Origin: Anaerolineales bacterium
Lineage (GTDB): Bacteria > Chloroflexota > Anaerolineae > 4572-78 > NAK82
Direction: 5' to 3'
Length of the DNA stretch: 5,171 nucleotides
NCBI GenBank assembly: GCA_024643945.1
Contig: JAHELX010000488.1
Location: 1 to 5,171, forward strand
Shown here: positions 1 to 5,171 of the stretch, in pieces
Position numbering within the stretch: position 1 is the stretch's first letter
How the letters are laid out: each line of letters begins with the position of its first letter
Notes under the pieces: model-generated
Seen by the model: only the letters and a program-made list of their open reading frames with translations
The model's database searches: none
What the model was told of the DNA's origin: nothing
Program-made: the position numbers and the translations under genes

Positions 1-1190
1 ACACCTGCCAGCGTTGGGAAGAAGTAGTGGCCAAATTGCTTTCCTTCCACTTTTTGAATGAGGATGGCCATGCGCTCATCGTAGTCGAGGAGCCCCTTTT
101 GTCGCCGGTAAAGCATGGCACTGGGATTATGCACGCTGGCATAGACGCATTTGATCGCCTCGGCCAGCGCCGCTAGATTCTCGTCCAGCGTACCCTGGTT
201 AGGGCAAAAATAGCTGTCGTATTTGCCGGCGAAGGAGCTACCAAAGCTGTCTTCTAGCAAGCTAGACGAACGCACGATTAATGGGGACTGTCCTACTTCC
301 TGCAGCAACTGGCGCAGGCGGGCGACTACTTCTTCCGGGAAATGGCCTCTGGCAAAGGCATCAACCACCCGGGGATAATCGGCGACAATTTCATCGCGGG
401 TTTTATACTTTTGATCGTGAAAATCGTGCAGCCCGTTCAGTTCGTGGAATTCGTAGAAAACATCAGAGCCAACAAAGTAGGAGTCGGGAATGGTGATGTG
501 CTCTTTGCCGAGATTCCGAAGAGCAGGATCGACGTCATCCTGTTCCAGGGCGTGCTGCAAGATCTTGTGGGCGAGCATCAACCCGGCGGCCTTGCCGCCA
601 ATCTTGCCGCGGCCAATTCGTCGGCGACGAATCTCTTTAAGGTCGGCGATGGTGAAAAAGTTTTTAGCGATGCCAATGAAGGCTAATTGATCACTGATCA
701 TGCCCTTGACGAGCACGACGATGATTTCTTGTAGGTGGTGCTTGACTCTGGTTTTTTTTTCAGGCGGATAGCTTTCGTACTCCTCAGCTTTGGCAAAGAG
801 CATATCCCAGGGCGCAAGCTGCGGGTTGAAGGTGAGAATGATTTCTTCTTCGGGTCTGCGGTCCTTGAGCGTAGATTGCACAATCTCCACGAAAAGGGAG
901 TGGGGGAGGTTATATGCAAAATAGAAGTCGGTCAGATGATCCCGAATCTGCCGAACGCGTTCCTGCCAGACCTCTGGTGCCTCCTGCTCATAAGGGTTGG
1001 CCAGTCCTTCTCGCAACTGCGAATGAATTGCCTTTTCCCTTACCTCTTTCTCGAAAACGTCAGGCGCAATGATACGGCGTGCAAAGAGCTCCTCACGCAT
1101 CCGTTCCCGAATCTTCTTGGAAAGGATGGGATAGCGGGTGATTTCGAGATAGAGTTCTAGAACTTTAGGTGCCGCTCTCGGATCAATCAT
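1..1190 (-). CDS. PEP synthase / pyruvate phosphate dikinase-like protein, N-terminal part (cut by window edge)
   Basis: An open frame of 396 codons runs from ATG at 1190 off the left edge, so the C-terminal part is missing. Residues 1-180 or so are charged and helical, with no motif I recognise. From about residue 190 the protein matches the PPDK N-terminal ATP-binding domain: GGKAAGL at 198-204 (nucleotide-binding loop), VRSSSLLEDSFGSSFAGKYD at 306-325 (the family's VRSSA..ED..SFAG signature) and MAILIQKVEG at 374-383 (family MAVLVQ). In PEP synthase and PPDK this domain uses ATP to phosphorylate a catalytic histidine carried by a later swivelling domain, which would lie outside the window. 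PPDK, PEP synthase and a phosphotransferase of other specificity therefore cannot be told apart. The N-terminal extension before the ATP domain is longer than in classical PpsA. The in-frame stop upstream is TAG at 1251-1253. ATG 1190 has only a weak G-rich ribosome-binding site about 10 bases upstream. The gene has its own promoter and follows a terminator, so it is probably transcribed alone. Confidence 0.88.
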   Translation of the reverse strand, partial: MIDPRAAPKVLELYLEITRYPILSKKIRERMREELFARRIIAPDVFEKEVREKAIHSQLREGLANPYEQEAPEVWQERVRQIRDHLTDFYFAYNLPHSLFVEIVQSTLKDRRPEEEIILTFNPQLAPWDMLFAKAEEYESYPPEKKTRVKHHLQEIIVVLVKGMISDQLAFIGIAKNFFTIADLKEIRRRRIGRGKIGGKAAGLMLAHKILQHALEQDDVDPALRNLGKEHITIPDSYFVGSDVFYEFHELNGLHDFHDQKYKTRDEIVADYPRVVDAFARGHFPEEVVARLRQLLQEVGQSPLIVRSSSLLEDSFGSSFAGKYDSYFCPNQGTLDENLAALAEAIKCVYASVHNPSAMLYRRQKGLLDYDERMAILIQKVEGKQFGHYFFPTLAG

Positions 1191-1257
1191 CGAAGGATAA
1201 CCATCCCCGCCCCGTAGCAAAGAGCTCCGGGTGGAGTCAAAAACGATAGCCTATACC

Positions 1258-1286
1258 ATGATAAACTACTAACCGCATCTCGTCAA
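1258..1286 (-). promoter_or_regulatory. Sigma-70-type promoter for the dikinase-like gene
   Basis: On the minus strand the -35 hexamer TTGACG (1286-1281, 5 of 6 consensus) and the -10 hexamer TATCAT (1263-1258, 5 of 6) are separated by exactly 17 bases. The predicted start is near 1251, giving a leader of about 60 bases. It sits just after the terminator of the upstream dehydrogenase gene, which makes a separate promoter sensible. The call rests on sequence only. Confidence 0.6.
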
Positions 1287-1309
1287 ACGTGTTCGATTAT
1301 TACTCTGCT

Positions 1310-1375
1310 TTACCAAATAACGGGCCGCATCCACAAGGGATGCGGCCCGGTCGTTTCAAACCTGATGTTTGGTAA
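1310..1375. repeat. Outer inverted repeat enclosing the terminator hairpin
   Basis: TTACCAAA (1310-1317) and TTTGGTAA (1368-1375) are perfect 8-base inverted copies flanking the 12-bp terminator stem. A small CAAAC/GTTTG hairpin (1357-1371) overlaps the right copy. The RNA could form a long two-part stem or alternative folds. The left copy contains part of the T-tract, so outer pairing would compete with use of that tract. Confidence 0.5.
1315..1349 (-). terminator. Intrinsic terminator of the glutamate dehydrogenase gene
   Basis: A perfect 12-bp GC-rich stem (CGGGCCGCATCC at 1321-1332, complement at 1338-1349) has a 5-base loop. In the minus direction it is followed by TTATTT (1320-1315). 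It begins 39 bases after the dehydrogenase stop codon, as expected of a rho-independent terminator. In the plus direction no real T-run follows, so it is directional, serving the minus strand. Confidence 0.85.
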
Positions 1376-1388
1376 GTGCAGGAACTGC

Positions 1389-2639
1389 TTACACCCAGCC
1401 TCGCAACTTGCATGCCTCGGCCACGCGTTGCACGGAAACCAGGTAGGCGGCCAGCCTGTTGTGAACGCCTTTTTCCTGTGCCATCTTGTGCACTGCGTGG
1501 AAGGCAGCCGTCATTTTGACATCTAATCGCTCTTGGACCAGTTCTAGAGGCCAGTAGTAATCGTAGGCGTTTTGCACCTGCTCAAAGTAGCTGACCGTGA
1601 CACCGCCTGCATTGCACAGAAAATCGGGGATGATGTAGACGCCGTTTTCATGTAAAATCTTATCGGCTTCGGGGGTGGTAGGGCCATTAGCCAACTCGGC
1701 ACTAATTTTGGCCTTGATATTGCCAGCATTGGCTTCGGTGATCACATTCTCCAACGCCGCCGGGAAAAGCACGACGACGTCCAGTTCCAACAATGCTTCG
1801 TTGGTGATACTTTTGGTATTAGACATATCAACTACGGTGCCATTTTTGTTCTTCCAGGCAACTCCCTCTTCAAAGGGAATGCCCTCTGGCCGATAAACGC
1901 CGCCCTTAGAGTCGGAGATGGCGACTATCTTCAGACCCAGAAGCTCCTCACCCAGTTTGTGCGCGAACTGACCGGCGTTGCCGTAGCCCTGGATGGCAGC
2001 AGTCGCGCCCTTGAGGTTGATGCCCAGCACCTTACCTGCTTCGCGCACGGTGTAAATGCCGCCCCGAGCTGTCGCGTCGCCGCGCCCTTCGGATCCTCCT
2101 AAGGGAATCGGCTTGCCGGTGATCATGCCTGGCACGTTATAGCCCTTGATGATGCTGAACTCGTCCATCATCCAGGCCATAATCTGAGGGTTGGTATACA
2201 CGTCCGGCGCGGGCACATCAGTCTCATCGTCAATCATACGGTGGATGGCACGGATGTAGCCGCGGGCCAGTCGCTCTTGTTCGCCCAACGACATCTCTTT
2301 AGGGTTGCAGGTAACCCCTCCCTTGCCGCCTCCCAGAGGGATGTCTACTACTGCTGTCTTCCAGGTCATCCAGGCGGCCAGAGCCCGGACCGTATCAATC
2401 GTCTCGTCGGGGTGCCAGCGTAAACCGCCTTTCGTTGCTCCCCGGGCATCGTTGTATTGTACACGATAGCCGTGGAAGATTTTCACCGTGCCATCGTCCA
2501 TCCTGACCGGGATAGTGACCTTCAGCTCACGGCGCGGCCAGCGCAGCAGTTGATGAGTTGCTTCGTCCAGTCCCAACAGCTCAGCCGCTTCATCTAGCTG
2601 TTCCTGCGCAATTTGAAAAGGATTTAATTGAGTAGCCAT
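1389..2639 (-). CDS. gdhA: Glutamate dehydrogenase (Glu/Leu/Phe/Val dehydrogenase family)
   Basis: This 416-residue protein has the usual length of hexameric bacterial and archaeal glutamate dehydrogenases, which interconvert glutamate and 2-oxoglutarate plus ammonium with NAD(P)(H) in the cytoplasm. The catalytic pattern is intact. K70 ([10 protein letters not shown]), K94 and K106 (PLGGGKGGV) keep the spacing of the family's two substrate lysines and catalytic lysine, and D146 (DVPAPD) lies 40 residues after K106 like the catalytic aspartate. The Rossmann nucleotide-binding loop is GYGNAG at 218-223. D243 (ISDSKGG) ends the second strand and could favour NAD, but cofactor choice cannot be settled here. 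The C-terminal [16 protein letters not shown] at 342-357 is typical. Start ATG 2639 is supported by AAGGAG and GGAAG upstream (2657-2646) and a normal N-terminus. The gene has its own promoter, a long structured leader and a strong terminator, so it appears monocistronic. Another amino acid dehydrogenase of the family is possible but less likely. Confidence 0.93.
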   Translation of the reverse strand: MATQLNPFQIAQEQLDEAAELLGLDEATHQLLRWPRRELKVTIPVRMDDGTVKIFHGYRVQYNDARGATKGGLRWHPDETIDTVRALAAWMTWKTAVVDIPLGGGKGGVTCNPKEMSLGEQERLARGYIRAIHRMIDDETDVPAPDVYTNPQIMAWMMDEFSIIKGYNVPGMITGKPIPLGGSEGRGDATARGGIYTVREAGKVLGINLKGATAAIQGYGNAGQFAHKLGEELLGLKIVAISDSKGGVYRPEGIPFEEGVAWKNKNGTVVDMSNTKSITNEALLELDVVVLFPAALENVITEANAGNIKAKISAELANGPTTPEADKILHENGVYIIPDFLCNAGGVTVSYFEQVQNAYDYYWPLELVQERLDVKMTAAFHAVHKMAQEKGVHNRLAAYLVSVQRVAEACKLRGWV

Positions 2640-2676
2640 GGTTAACTTCCGCTCCTTTGCGAATGGTTTCGAGTAG

Positions 2677-2696
2677 TTTCCCCGCGGCGGGGGAAA
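2677..2696 (-). other. GC-rich hairpin in the gdhA leader, just before its ribosome-binding site
   Basis: TTTCCCC (2677-2683) and GGGGAAA (2690-2696) form a 7-bp stem with a 6-base GC-only loop. In the minus direction it ends 19 bases before the AAGGAG of gdhA. No T-run follows, so it is not a terminator. It could shape or compete with ribosome access, or be a DNA operator. Its role is not known. Confidence 0.45.
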
Positions 2697-2703
2697 ACGT
2701 ATA

Positions 2704-2778
2704 TTAACACAAACAGGCGAGCTGCTTTATCAGCGACTCGCCTTCATGAGACGATCTAATTCTATGGTACAATAACAT
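2704..2778 (-). CDS. Possible 24-codon leader ORF upstream of gdhA
   Basis: Directly after a near-ideal Shine-Dalgarno sequence (AAGGAGGTGAT) lies an ATG at 2778 opening a 24-codon frame that stops with TAA at 2706-2704. An in-frame TTG at 2772-2770 has the better spacing, 8 bases from AAGGAGG. The peptide has five leucines and two cysteines near its end, with no run of a single regulatory amino acid and no membrane segment. A hairpin (2743-2715) lies inside its last third, so ribosomes translating it would disrupt that structure, as in attenuation. It is not in frame with gdhA. It could be a leader peptide, or the ribosome-binding sequence could serve something else. No homologue is recognised and the call is tentative. 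Confidence 0.3.
   Translation of the reverse strand: MLLYHRIRSSHEGESLIKQLACLC
2715..2743 (-). other. Leader hairpin, possible attenuator before gdhA
   Basis: AGGCGAG (2715-2721) pairs perfectly with CTCGCCT (2737-2743). Beyond one mismatch, four more pairs (one a G-T wobble) close a 5-base loop. In the minus direction the stem is followed by GTTTGTGTTAATAT, a broken T-rich tract, so it is at best a weak terminator. Its position inside the possible leader ORF is what suggests attenuation. Confidence 0.4.
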
Positions 2779-2793
2779 CACCTCCTTGTGATG
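2776..2793 (-). promoter_or_regulatory. Near-perfect Shine-Dalgarno sequence in the loop of a small hairpin
   Basis: On the minus strand CATCAC-AAGGAG-GTGATG is a perfect 6-bp inverted repeat whose loop is AAGGAG. AAGGAGGTGAT is fully complementary to the conserved 3' tail of 16S rRNA. It is far stronger than the ribosome-binding sites of the four genes here, yet it lies about 140 bases upstream of the gdhA start and can serve only the 24-codon ORF. The palindrome could equally be a protein-binding site. Confidence 0.5.
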
Positions 2794-2839
2794 CAACGAC
2801 TTTTTTCAAATTGGCAAATCGTGACGCAGAGACGTTGTC

Positions 2840-2868
2840 AGTATATATCAAAATCTCCTGCTAAGCAA
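2840..2868 (-). promoter_or_regulatory. Probable gdhA promoter
   Basis: On the minus strand, TTGCTT (2868-2863, 3 of 6 of the -35 consensus) and TATACT (2845-2840, 5 of 6 of the -10 consensus) are separated by exactly 17 bases. Transcription would start near 2833, giving a leader of about 190 bases that includes the Shine-Dalgarno hairpin, the small ORF and two further stems. The weak -35 may mean activator dependence. No convincing terminator separates it from gatB, so read-through from gatB is possible. Confidence 0.5.
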
Positions 2869-2901
2869 CAGATCAAAGGCAGTTTGCAACAATGACAAAC
2901 G

Positions 2902-4344
2902 TCAGGTGTCAGATCCCAACTGCTCACGCAAGAGTTGCTCGGCAAGCTGAGGATGGGCCTTACCACGCGTGGCCTTCATTACCTGGCCAATCAGGAAGCG
3001 AATGATCGTCTCTTTGCCTGCTTTGAATTGGGCGACCGGGTCAGGATTGTCAGCGATAACCTGAGCCACAATGCCGACGAGTTCACCAGCGTCCGAGATT
3101 TGCTTCAGGCCCCGCTCCTCGACAATTACTTGGGGCACACGCCCTGTCTTCCACATCAGACCAAAGGTCTCTTTGGCTGCCGGCTGATTGATAGTACCCG
3201 CTTTGACCATAGCGATCAGTGTTACCAAATCTTCCGGCCTGATTTTGGCCTCAGTGATGGCTGTCCCGGTTTCATTCATCAGACGGAACAGCTCCCCGGT
3301 CATCCAGTTTGCCACCAACTTGGGACTGATGGTATCACCTGCAACCTGCACCGCTCGCTCAAAGTAATCAGCAACTGCCCGGTCCTCCACTAATACGCTG
3401 GCATCATAGCGGCTCAGGTCGTAATCAGCCATCAGCCGCTCGCGCCTGGCATCGGGCAACTCGGGCAGGCTGGCTTTCACCTCGTCAATCCAGGCCGGCT
3501 CCAGGTTCAGCGGCGGCAGGTCGGGCTCTGGGAAGTAGCGATAGTCGTGCGCCTCCTCCTTGCTCCGCTGCTCGCGGGTGGCGCCGGCCGCTTCGTCCCA
3601 GCCCATTGTCACCTGGGTCACCGGCTGGCCCATTTCCAGCAACCGGGCCTGGCGCTCGATTTCGAAAGCAATGGCGTTGCGCACAGAGCGGAAGGAATTC
3701 AGGTTTTTCACTTCAACTTTGGTACCTAAGTCGTCGGAACCCGCCGAGCGTAGTGACAGATTAACCTCGCAGCGCATGGCCCCTTTCTCCATGTCACCGC
3801 TGCTAACGCCCAGGTAGCGCACGATTTGTCGCAAGCGCGTGACGTAGGCATACGCCTCCTCTGCCGAGCCTATGTCGGCCTCCGACACAATCTCCATAAG
3901 CGGTACACCTGCCCGATTGAAGTCCACCAGGCTATATCCATCCCCATGAGTCAGCTTACCTGTATCCTCTTCCAGGTGTACCCGGCGGATACGGATACAT
4001 CGGATCTGGTCACCCACGTCAATATCCAGATAGCCATCTCGACACATAGGTAATTCATATTGCGAAATCTGGTAACCCTTGGGCAGATCGGGATAAAAGT
4101 AGTTCTTACGAGCAAAGACGTTGTGCTGCTGGATAATGCAATTCAGCGCCAGGCCAGTCATCACCGTATAGCGCACTGCCCGCTCGTTGACGACGGGGAG
4201 CGTGCCCGGCATGCCCAGGCAAACTGGACAGATATGAGTATTCGGGGGCGTGCCAAAAGCCTCAGCGCTGCATCCGCAAAACATTTTGCTGGCGGTATTC
4301 AATTCTACGTGGACTTCCATGCCGATGATGGGCTCGTAGGGCAT
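2902..4344 (-). CDS. gatB: Asp-tRNA(Asn)/Glu-tRNA(Gln) amidotransferase subunit B
   Basis: This 480-residue protein is full length for GatB, the tRNA-binding kinase subunit of GatCAB. The complex converts mischarged Glu-tRNA(Gln) and/or Asp-tRNA(Asn) to Gln-tRNA and Asn-tRNA using ATP and an amide donor. Family signatures run in order: IGMEVHVEL at 7-15, a zinc-type CxC...CxxC set (C23, C25, C39, C42), [20 protein letters not shown] at 77-96, [13 protein letters not shown] at 121-133, [16 protein letters not shown] at 140-155 and EVKNLNSFR at 211-219. E10, H12 and the acidic cluster at 125-127 are likely magnesium ligands by family knowledge. The C-terminal GatB/YqeY helical tail that contacts tRNA covers about 325-476. 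GAGGG lies 8 bases before ATG 4344, inside the last codons of nrdR, and the two genes are 4 bases apart, so they are co-transcribed and perhaps translationally coupled. gatA and gatC are not in the window. Confidence 0.97.
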   Translation of the reverse strand: MPYEPIIGMEVHVELNTASKMFCGCSAEAFGTPPNTHICPVCLGMPGTLPVVNERAVRYTVMTGLALNCIIQQHNVFARKNYFYPDLPKGYQISQYELPMCRDGYLDIDVGDQIRCIRIRRVHLEEDTGKLTHGDGYSLVDFNRAGVPLMEIVSEADIGSAEEAYAYVTRLRQIVRYLGVSSGDMEKGAMRCEVNLSLRSAGSDDLGTKVEVKNLNSFRSVRNAIAFEIERQARLLEMGQPVTQVTMGWDEAAGATREQRSKEEAHDYRYFPEPDLPPLNLEPAWIDEVKASLPELPDARRERLMADYDLSRYDASVLVEDRAVADYFERAVQVAGDTISPKLVANWMTGELFRLMNETGTAITEAKIRPEDLVTLIAMVKAGTINQPAAKETFGLMWKTGRVPQVIVEERGLKQISDAGELVGIVAQVIADNPDPVAQFKAGKETIIRFLIGQVMKATRGKAHPQLAEQLLREQLGSDT

Positions 4345-4348
4345 GGCA

Positions 4349-4849
4349 TCATCCCTCTTGCAGGGGTAGTTCTAGCTGATTCTTCAGTTCTTCCTCGCGG
4401 CGCTTGCGCTCGCGAAGGGCATCAATTTCCTCAGCCATGCGATCTACGTCGGTAAAGCGACGATAAACAGAGGCAAAGCGCACGTAGGCCACATCGTCAA
4501 TCTGGCGCAAGCGATCCATCACTAGCTCGCCAATGGTCAGGCTATCCACCTCAGAGCGCCCCATAGCGTAGAGTTCGGATTCAATTTCCCGGGCTGTCTC
4601 TTCCAACTCGTCGGCCGACACCGGCCGCTTGGAACAGGCAGACTGCATACCCCTGAGCAGCTTATCACGGTCAAAACTCTGTCGGCTCTGATCACGCTTG
4701 ACCACCAATAAATTCACCCGGGCAATACGCTCGTAGGTCGTGAAACGTTGATGGCAACGCTGACATTCACGGCGGCGGCGAATGCCATCGCTGACTTCCC
4801 GAGTGTCAATAACGCGCGCGTCGCTGGCTTCGCAGAATGGGCATTTCAT
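4349..4849 (-). CDS. nrdR: NrdR, ATP-cone transcriptional repressor of ribonucleotide reductase genes
   Basis: The 166-residue protein starts MKCPFC, as in almost all NrdR proteins. The zinc ribbon is C3, C6, C29 and C32, with the conserved basic stretch [18 protein letters not shown] at 24-41. An ATP-cone nucleotide-binding domain spans about 49-139 ([11 protein letters not shown] at 49-59, [13 protein letters not shown] at 120-132). NrdR senses ATP/dATP and binds paired palindromic boxes at ribonucleotide reductase promoters. The tail after about residue 139 is highly charged and helical and slightly longer than usual. The frame continues upstream to a TTG at 4921, but the start at 4849 is chosen because the extra 24 residues are not part of the family and GAGG lies 8 bases before ATG 4849. 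It leads an operon with gatB. Two NrdR-like boxes and a promoter lie just upstream, suggesting autoregulation. Confidence 0.96.
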   Translation of the reverse strand: MKCPFCEASDARVIDTREVSDGIRRRRECQRCHQRFTTYERIARVNLLVVKRDQSRQSFDRDKLLRGMQSACSKRPVSADELEETAREIESELYAMGRSEVDSLTIGELVMDRLRQIDDVAYVRFASVYRRFTDVDRMAEEIDALRERKRREEELKNQLELPLQEG

Positions 4850-4936
4850 AATAGATACCTCTTCGTCCTCAGAGCGTGAATGAACGAGTACCGAGAGAGA
4901 CAAAGTACCCGCAACAGGCAAAGAACCTCACAATAG

Positions 4937-4952
4937 CTACGAAATATAGCGT
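4937..4952. promoter_or_regulatory. NrdR-box-like site, distal from promoter
   Basis: The 16 bases CTACGAAATATAGCGT match 11 positions of the published NrdR-box consensus acaCwAtATaTwGtgt, including 7 of the 8 best-conserved (capital) positions. Alone it would be weak. It is supported by lying exactly 15 bases from a better box (31 bases centre to centre, about three helical turns), the arrangement typical of NrdR sites. It falls about 40-55 bases downstream of the predicted transcription start. Confidence 0.5.
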
Positions 4953-4967
4953 AGAAGACAAGAATCA

Positions 4968-4983
4968 CCACAATATGTTGTGG
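4968..4983. promoter_or_regulatory. NrdR-box-like site, proximal to promoter
   Basis: CCACAATATGTTGTGG is a perfect 6-base inverted repeat with a 4-base centre. It matches 13 of 16 positions of the NrdR-box consensus, including all 8 best-conserved ones. It starts about 10 bases after the predicted start of the nrdR transcript, so bound NrdR would block initiation or promoter escape. With its partner at 4937-4952 it forms a standard tandem pair. Confidence 0.65.
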
Positions 4984-4998
4984 CAACAGCACCATCCA

Positions 4999-5027
4999 AG
5001 TATACACCAACCTGCGGGGGTTGACAA
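4999..5027 (-). promoter_or_regulatory. Sigma-70-type promoter of the nrdR-gatB operon
   Basis: On the minus strand TTGTCA (5027-5022, 5 of 6) and TATACT (5004-4999, 5 of 6) are separated by exactly 17 bases. The start is predicted near 4992, giving a leader of about 140 bases to nrdR ATG 4849 that contains both NrdR-like boxes. This is among the best promoters in the window by eye. Confidence 0.7.
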
Positions 5028-5070
5028 GAAACAGCACATAACGATACCTTAAACCTTGAGTGAGCAGGTC

Positions 5071-5105
5071 TGAACGTACCCCATCAACCGGGTGCGTTCA
5101 TTTTT
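5071..5105 (+). terminator. Terminator-like hairpin on the plus strand, no gene assigned
   Basis: TGAACGTACCC (5071-5081) pairs with GGGTGCGTTCA (5090-5100) over 11 bases with one G-T wobble and an 8-base loop. It is followed by TTTTT on the plus strand. It has the form of an intrinsic terminator, but no plus-strand gene lies to its left. It may end a short plus-strand RNA, or be a chance or mobile-element palindrome. In the minus direction no T-tract follows. Confidence 0.4.
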
Positions 5106-5124
5106 GGGGGCGACACACCCTCCC

Positions 5125-5158
5125 GTGCCAGGCCCCTGGGCTGCCAAGCCTATGGCAC
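5125..5158. repeat. Compact cluster of inverted repeats at the right edge
   Basis: GTGCCA (5125-5130) and TGGCAC (5153-5158) are perfect inverted copies. They enclose GGCT-gcca-AGCC (5139-5150) and overlap the palindrome CCAGG-cc-CCTGG (5128-5139). Together with the hairpin at 5071-5100, most of 5071-5158 is self-complementary. It could be part of a structured RNA, a repetitive extragenic palindrome or the end of an element outside the window. I do not recognise the family. Confidence 0.4.
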
Positions 5159-5171
5159 TAAAAATCGCAGC

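Noticed and set aside
752..760. Run of nine T (A9 on the coding strand) as a possible frameshift in the dikinase-like gene
   Set aside because: The frame stays open and protein-like on both sides with the run read as nine bases, so there is no evidence of a break. It is only a spot where sequencing or replication slippage could occur.
735..1160. 141-residue plus-strand ORF
   Set aside because: It lies antisense to the dikinase-like frame, which carries recognisable family motifs. It has no motif of its own.
2834..2852. ATATAT-containing stretch near the gdhA promoter as a third NrdR box
   Set aside because: It has the central A/T bases, but the flanking conserved C and G positions do not match and it is not palindromic. 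It is better explained as the -10 region.
2874..2904. Terminator after gatB
   Set aside because: Only a 5-bp GTTTG/CAAAC stem and a short TTT are present, too weak to call.
2935..3393. 152-residue plus-strand ORF, and the 131-residue one at 4060-4455
   Set aside because: Both are antisense to gatB or the nrdR-gatB junction, where the minus frame has full-length family signatures. They are codon-bias shadows.
4850..4921. A 24-residue N-terminal extension of NrdR from a TTG start
   Set aside because: NrdR proteins begin at MKCPFC, and a Shine-Dalgarno GAGG sits 8 bases before that ATG. The extension has no family support.
4944..4974. Second promoter for nrdR (TTGTGG with TATATT)
   Set aside because: The spacing is 19 bases and the -35 is poor. 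The -10-like sequence is part of the distal NrdR-like box.
4846..5037. 63-residue hydrophobic minus-strand ORF with a GTG start, ending in an ATGA overlap with nrdR
   Set aside because: It contains the -35, -10 and both NrdR-like boxes. Its start codon lies upstream of the predicted transcription start and has no ribosome-binding site. The hydrophobicity is explained by T-rich DNA.

Overview
The window reads as ordinary bacterial chromosome. All four recognisable genes lie on the minus strand, so transcription runs from right to left. In transcription order they are nrdR (transcriptional regulator of ribonucleotide reductase), gatB (tRNA amidotransferase subunit B), a glutamate dehydrogenase gene, and the first 396 codons of a protein with a pyruvate phosphate dikinase / PEP synthase type ATP-binding domain, which is cut by the left edge. 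The protein flavour, moderate GC and gene separation suggest a Chloroflexota-type bacterium (Anaerolineae/Caldilineae-like). That is an impression from recalled sequences and no search was run. There are no RNA genes, CRISPR arrays or recognisable transposase genes.

Region by region: 4850-5171 is the control region of nrdR. It holds a sigma-70-type promoter (TTGTCA-17-TATACT) and, just downstream of its predicted start, two NrdR-box-like palindromes separated by 15 bases. To their right is a stretch rich in inverted repeats, including a plus-strand terminator-like hairpin with no obvious gene to serve. nrdR and gatB are separated by 4 bases and form a clear two-gene operon. Positions 2640-2901 form a regulatory-looking leader for the dehydrogenase gene: a promoter (TTGCTT-17-TATACT), a near-perfect Shine-Dalgarno sequence held in the loop of a small hairpin, a possible 24-codon leader ORF, and two more hairpins before the gene's own ribosome-binding site. 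Positions 1191-1388 hold a strong intrinsic terminator for the dehydrogenase gene, nested in an outer inverted repeat, and a separate promoter (TTGACG-17-TATCAT) for the dikinase-like gene.

How the genes work together: NrdR senses adenine nucleotides and represses ribonucleotide reductase genes. The paired boxes suggest that it also represses its own promoter and, through the operon, gatB. GatB and glutamate dehydrogenase both touch the glutamate/glutamine pool, and the dikinase-like protein belongs to a family acting at the pyruvate/PEP node. Each of the last two genes has its own promoter, so they are neighbours more than one operon. The best candidates for something undescribed are the NrdR-box pair over nrdR-gatB and the structured leader of the dehydrogenase gene. 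I see no exotic system.
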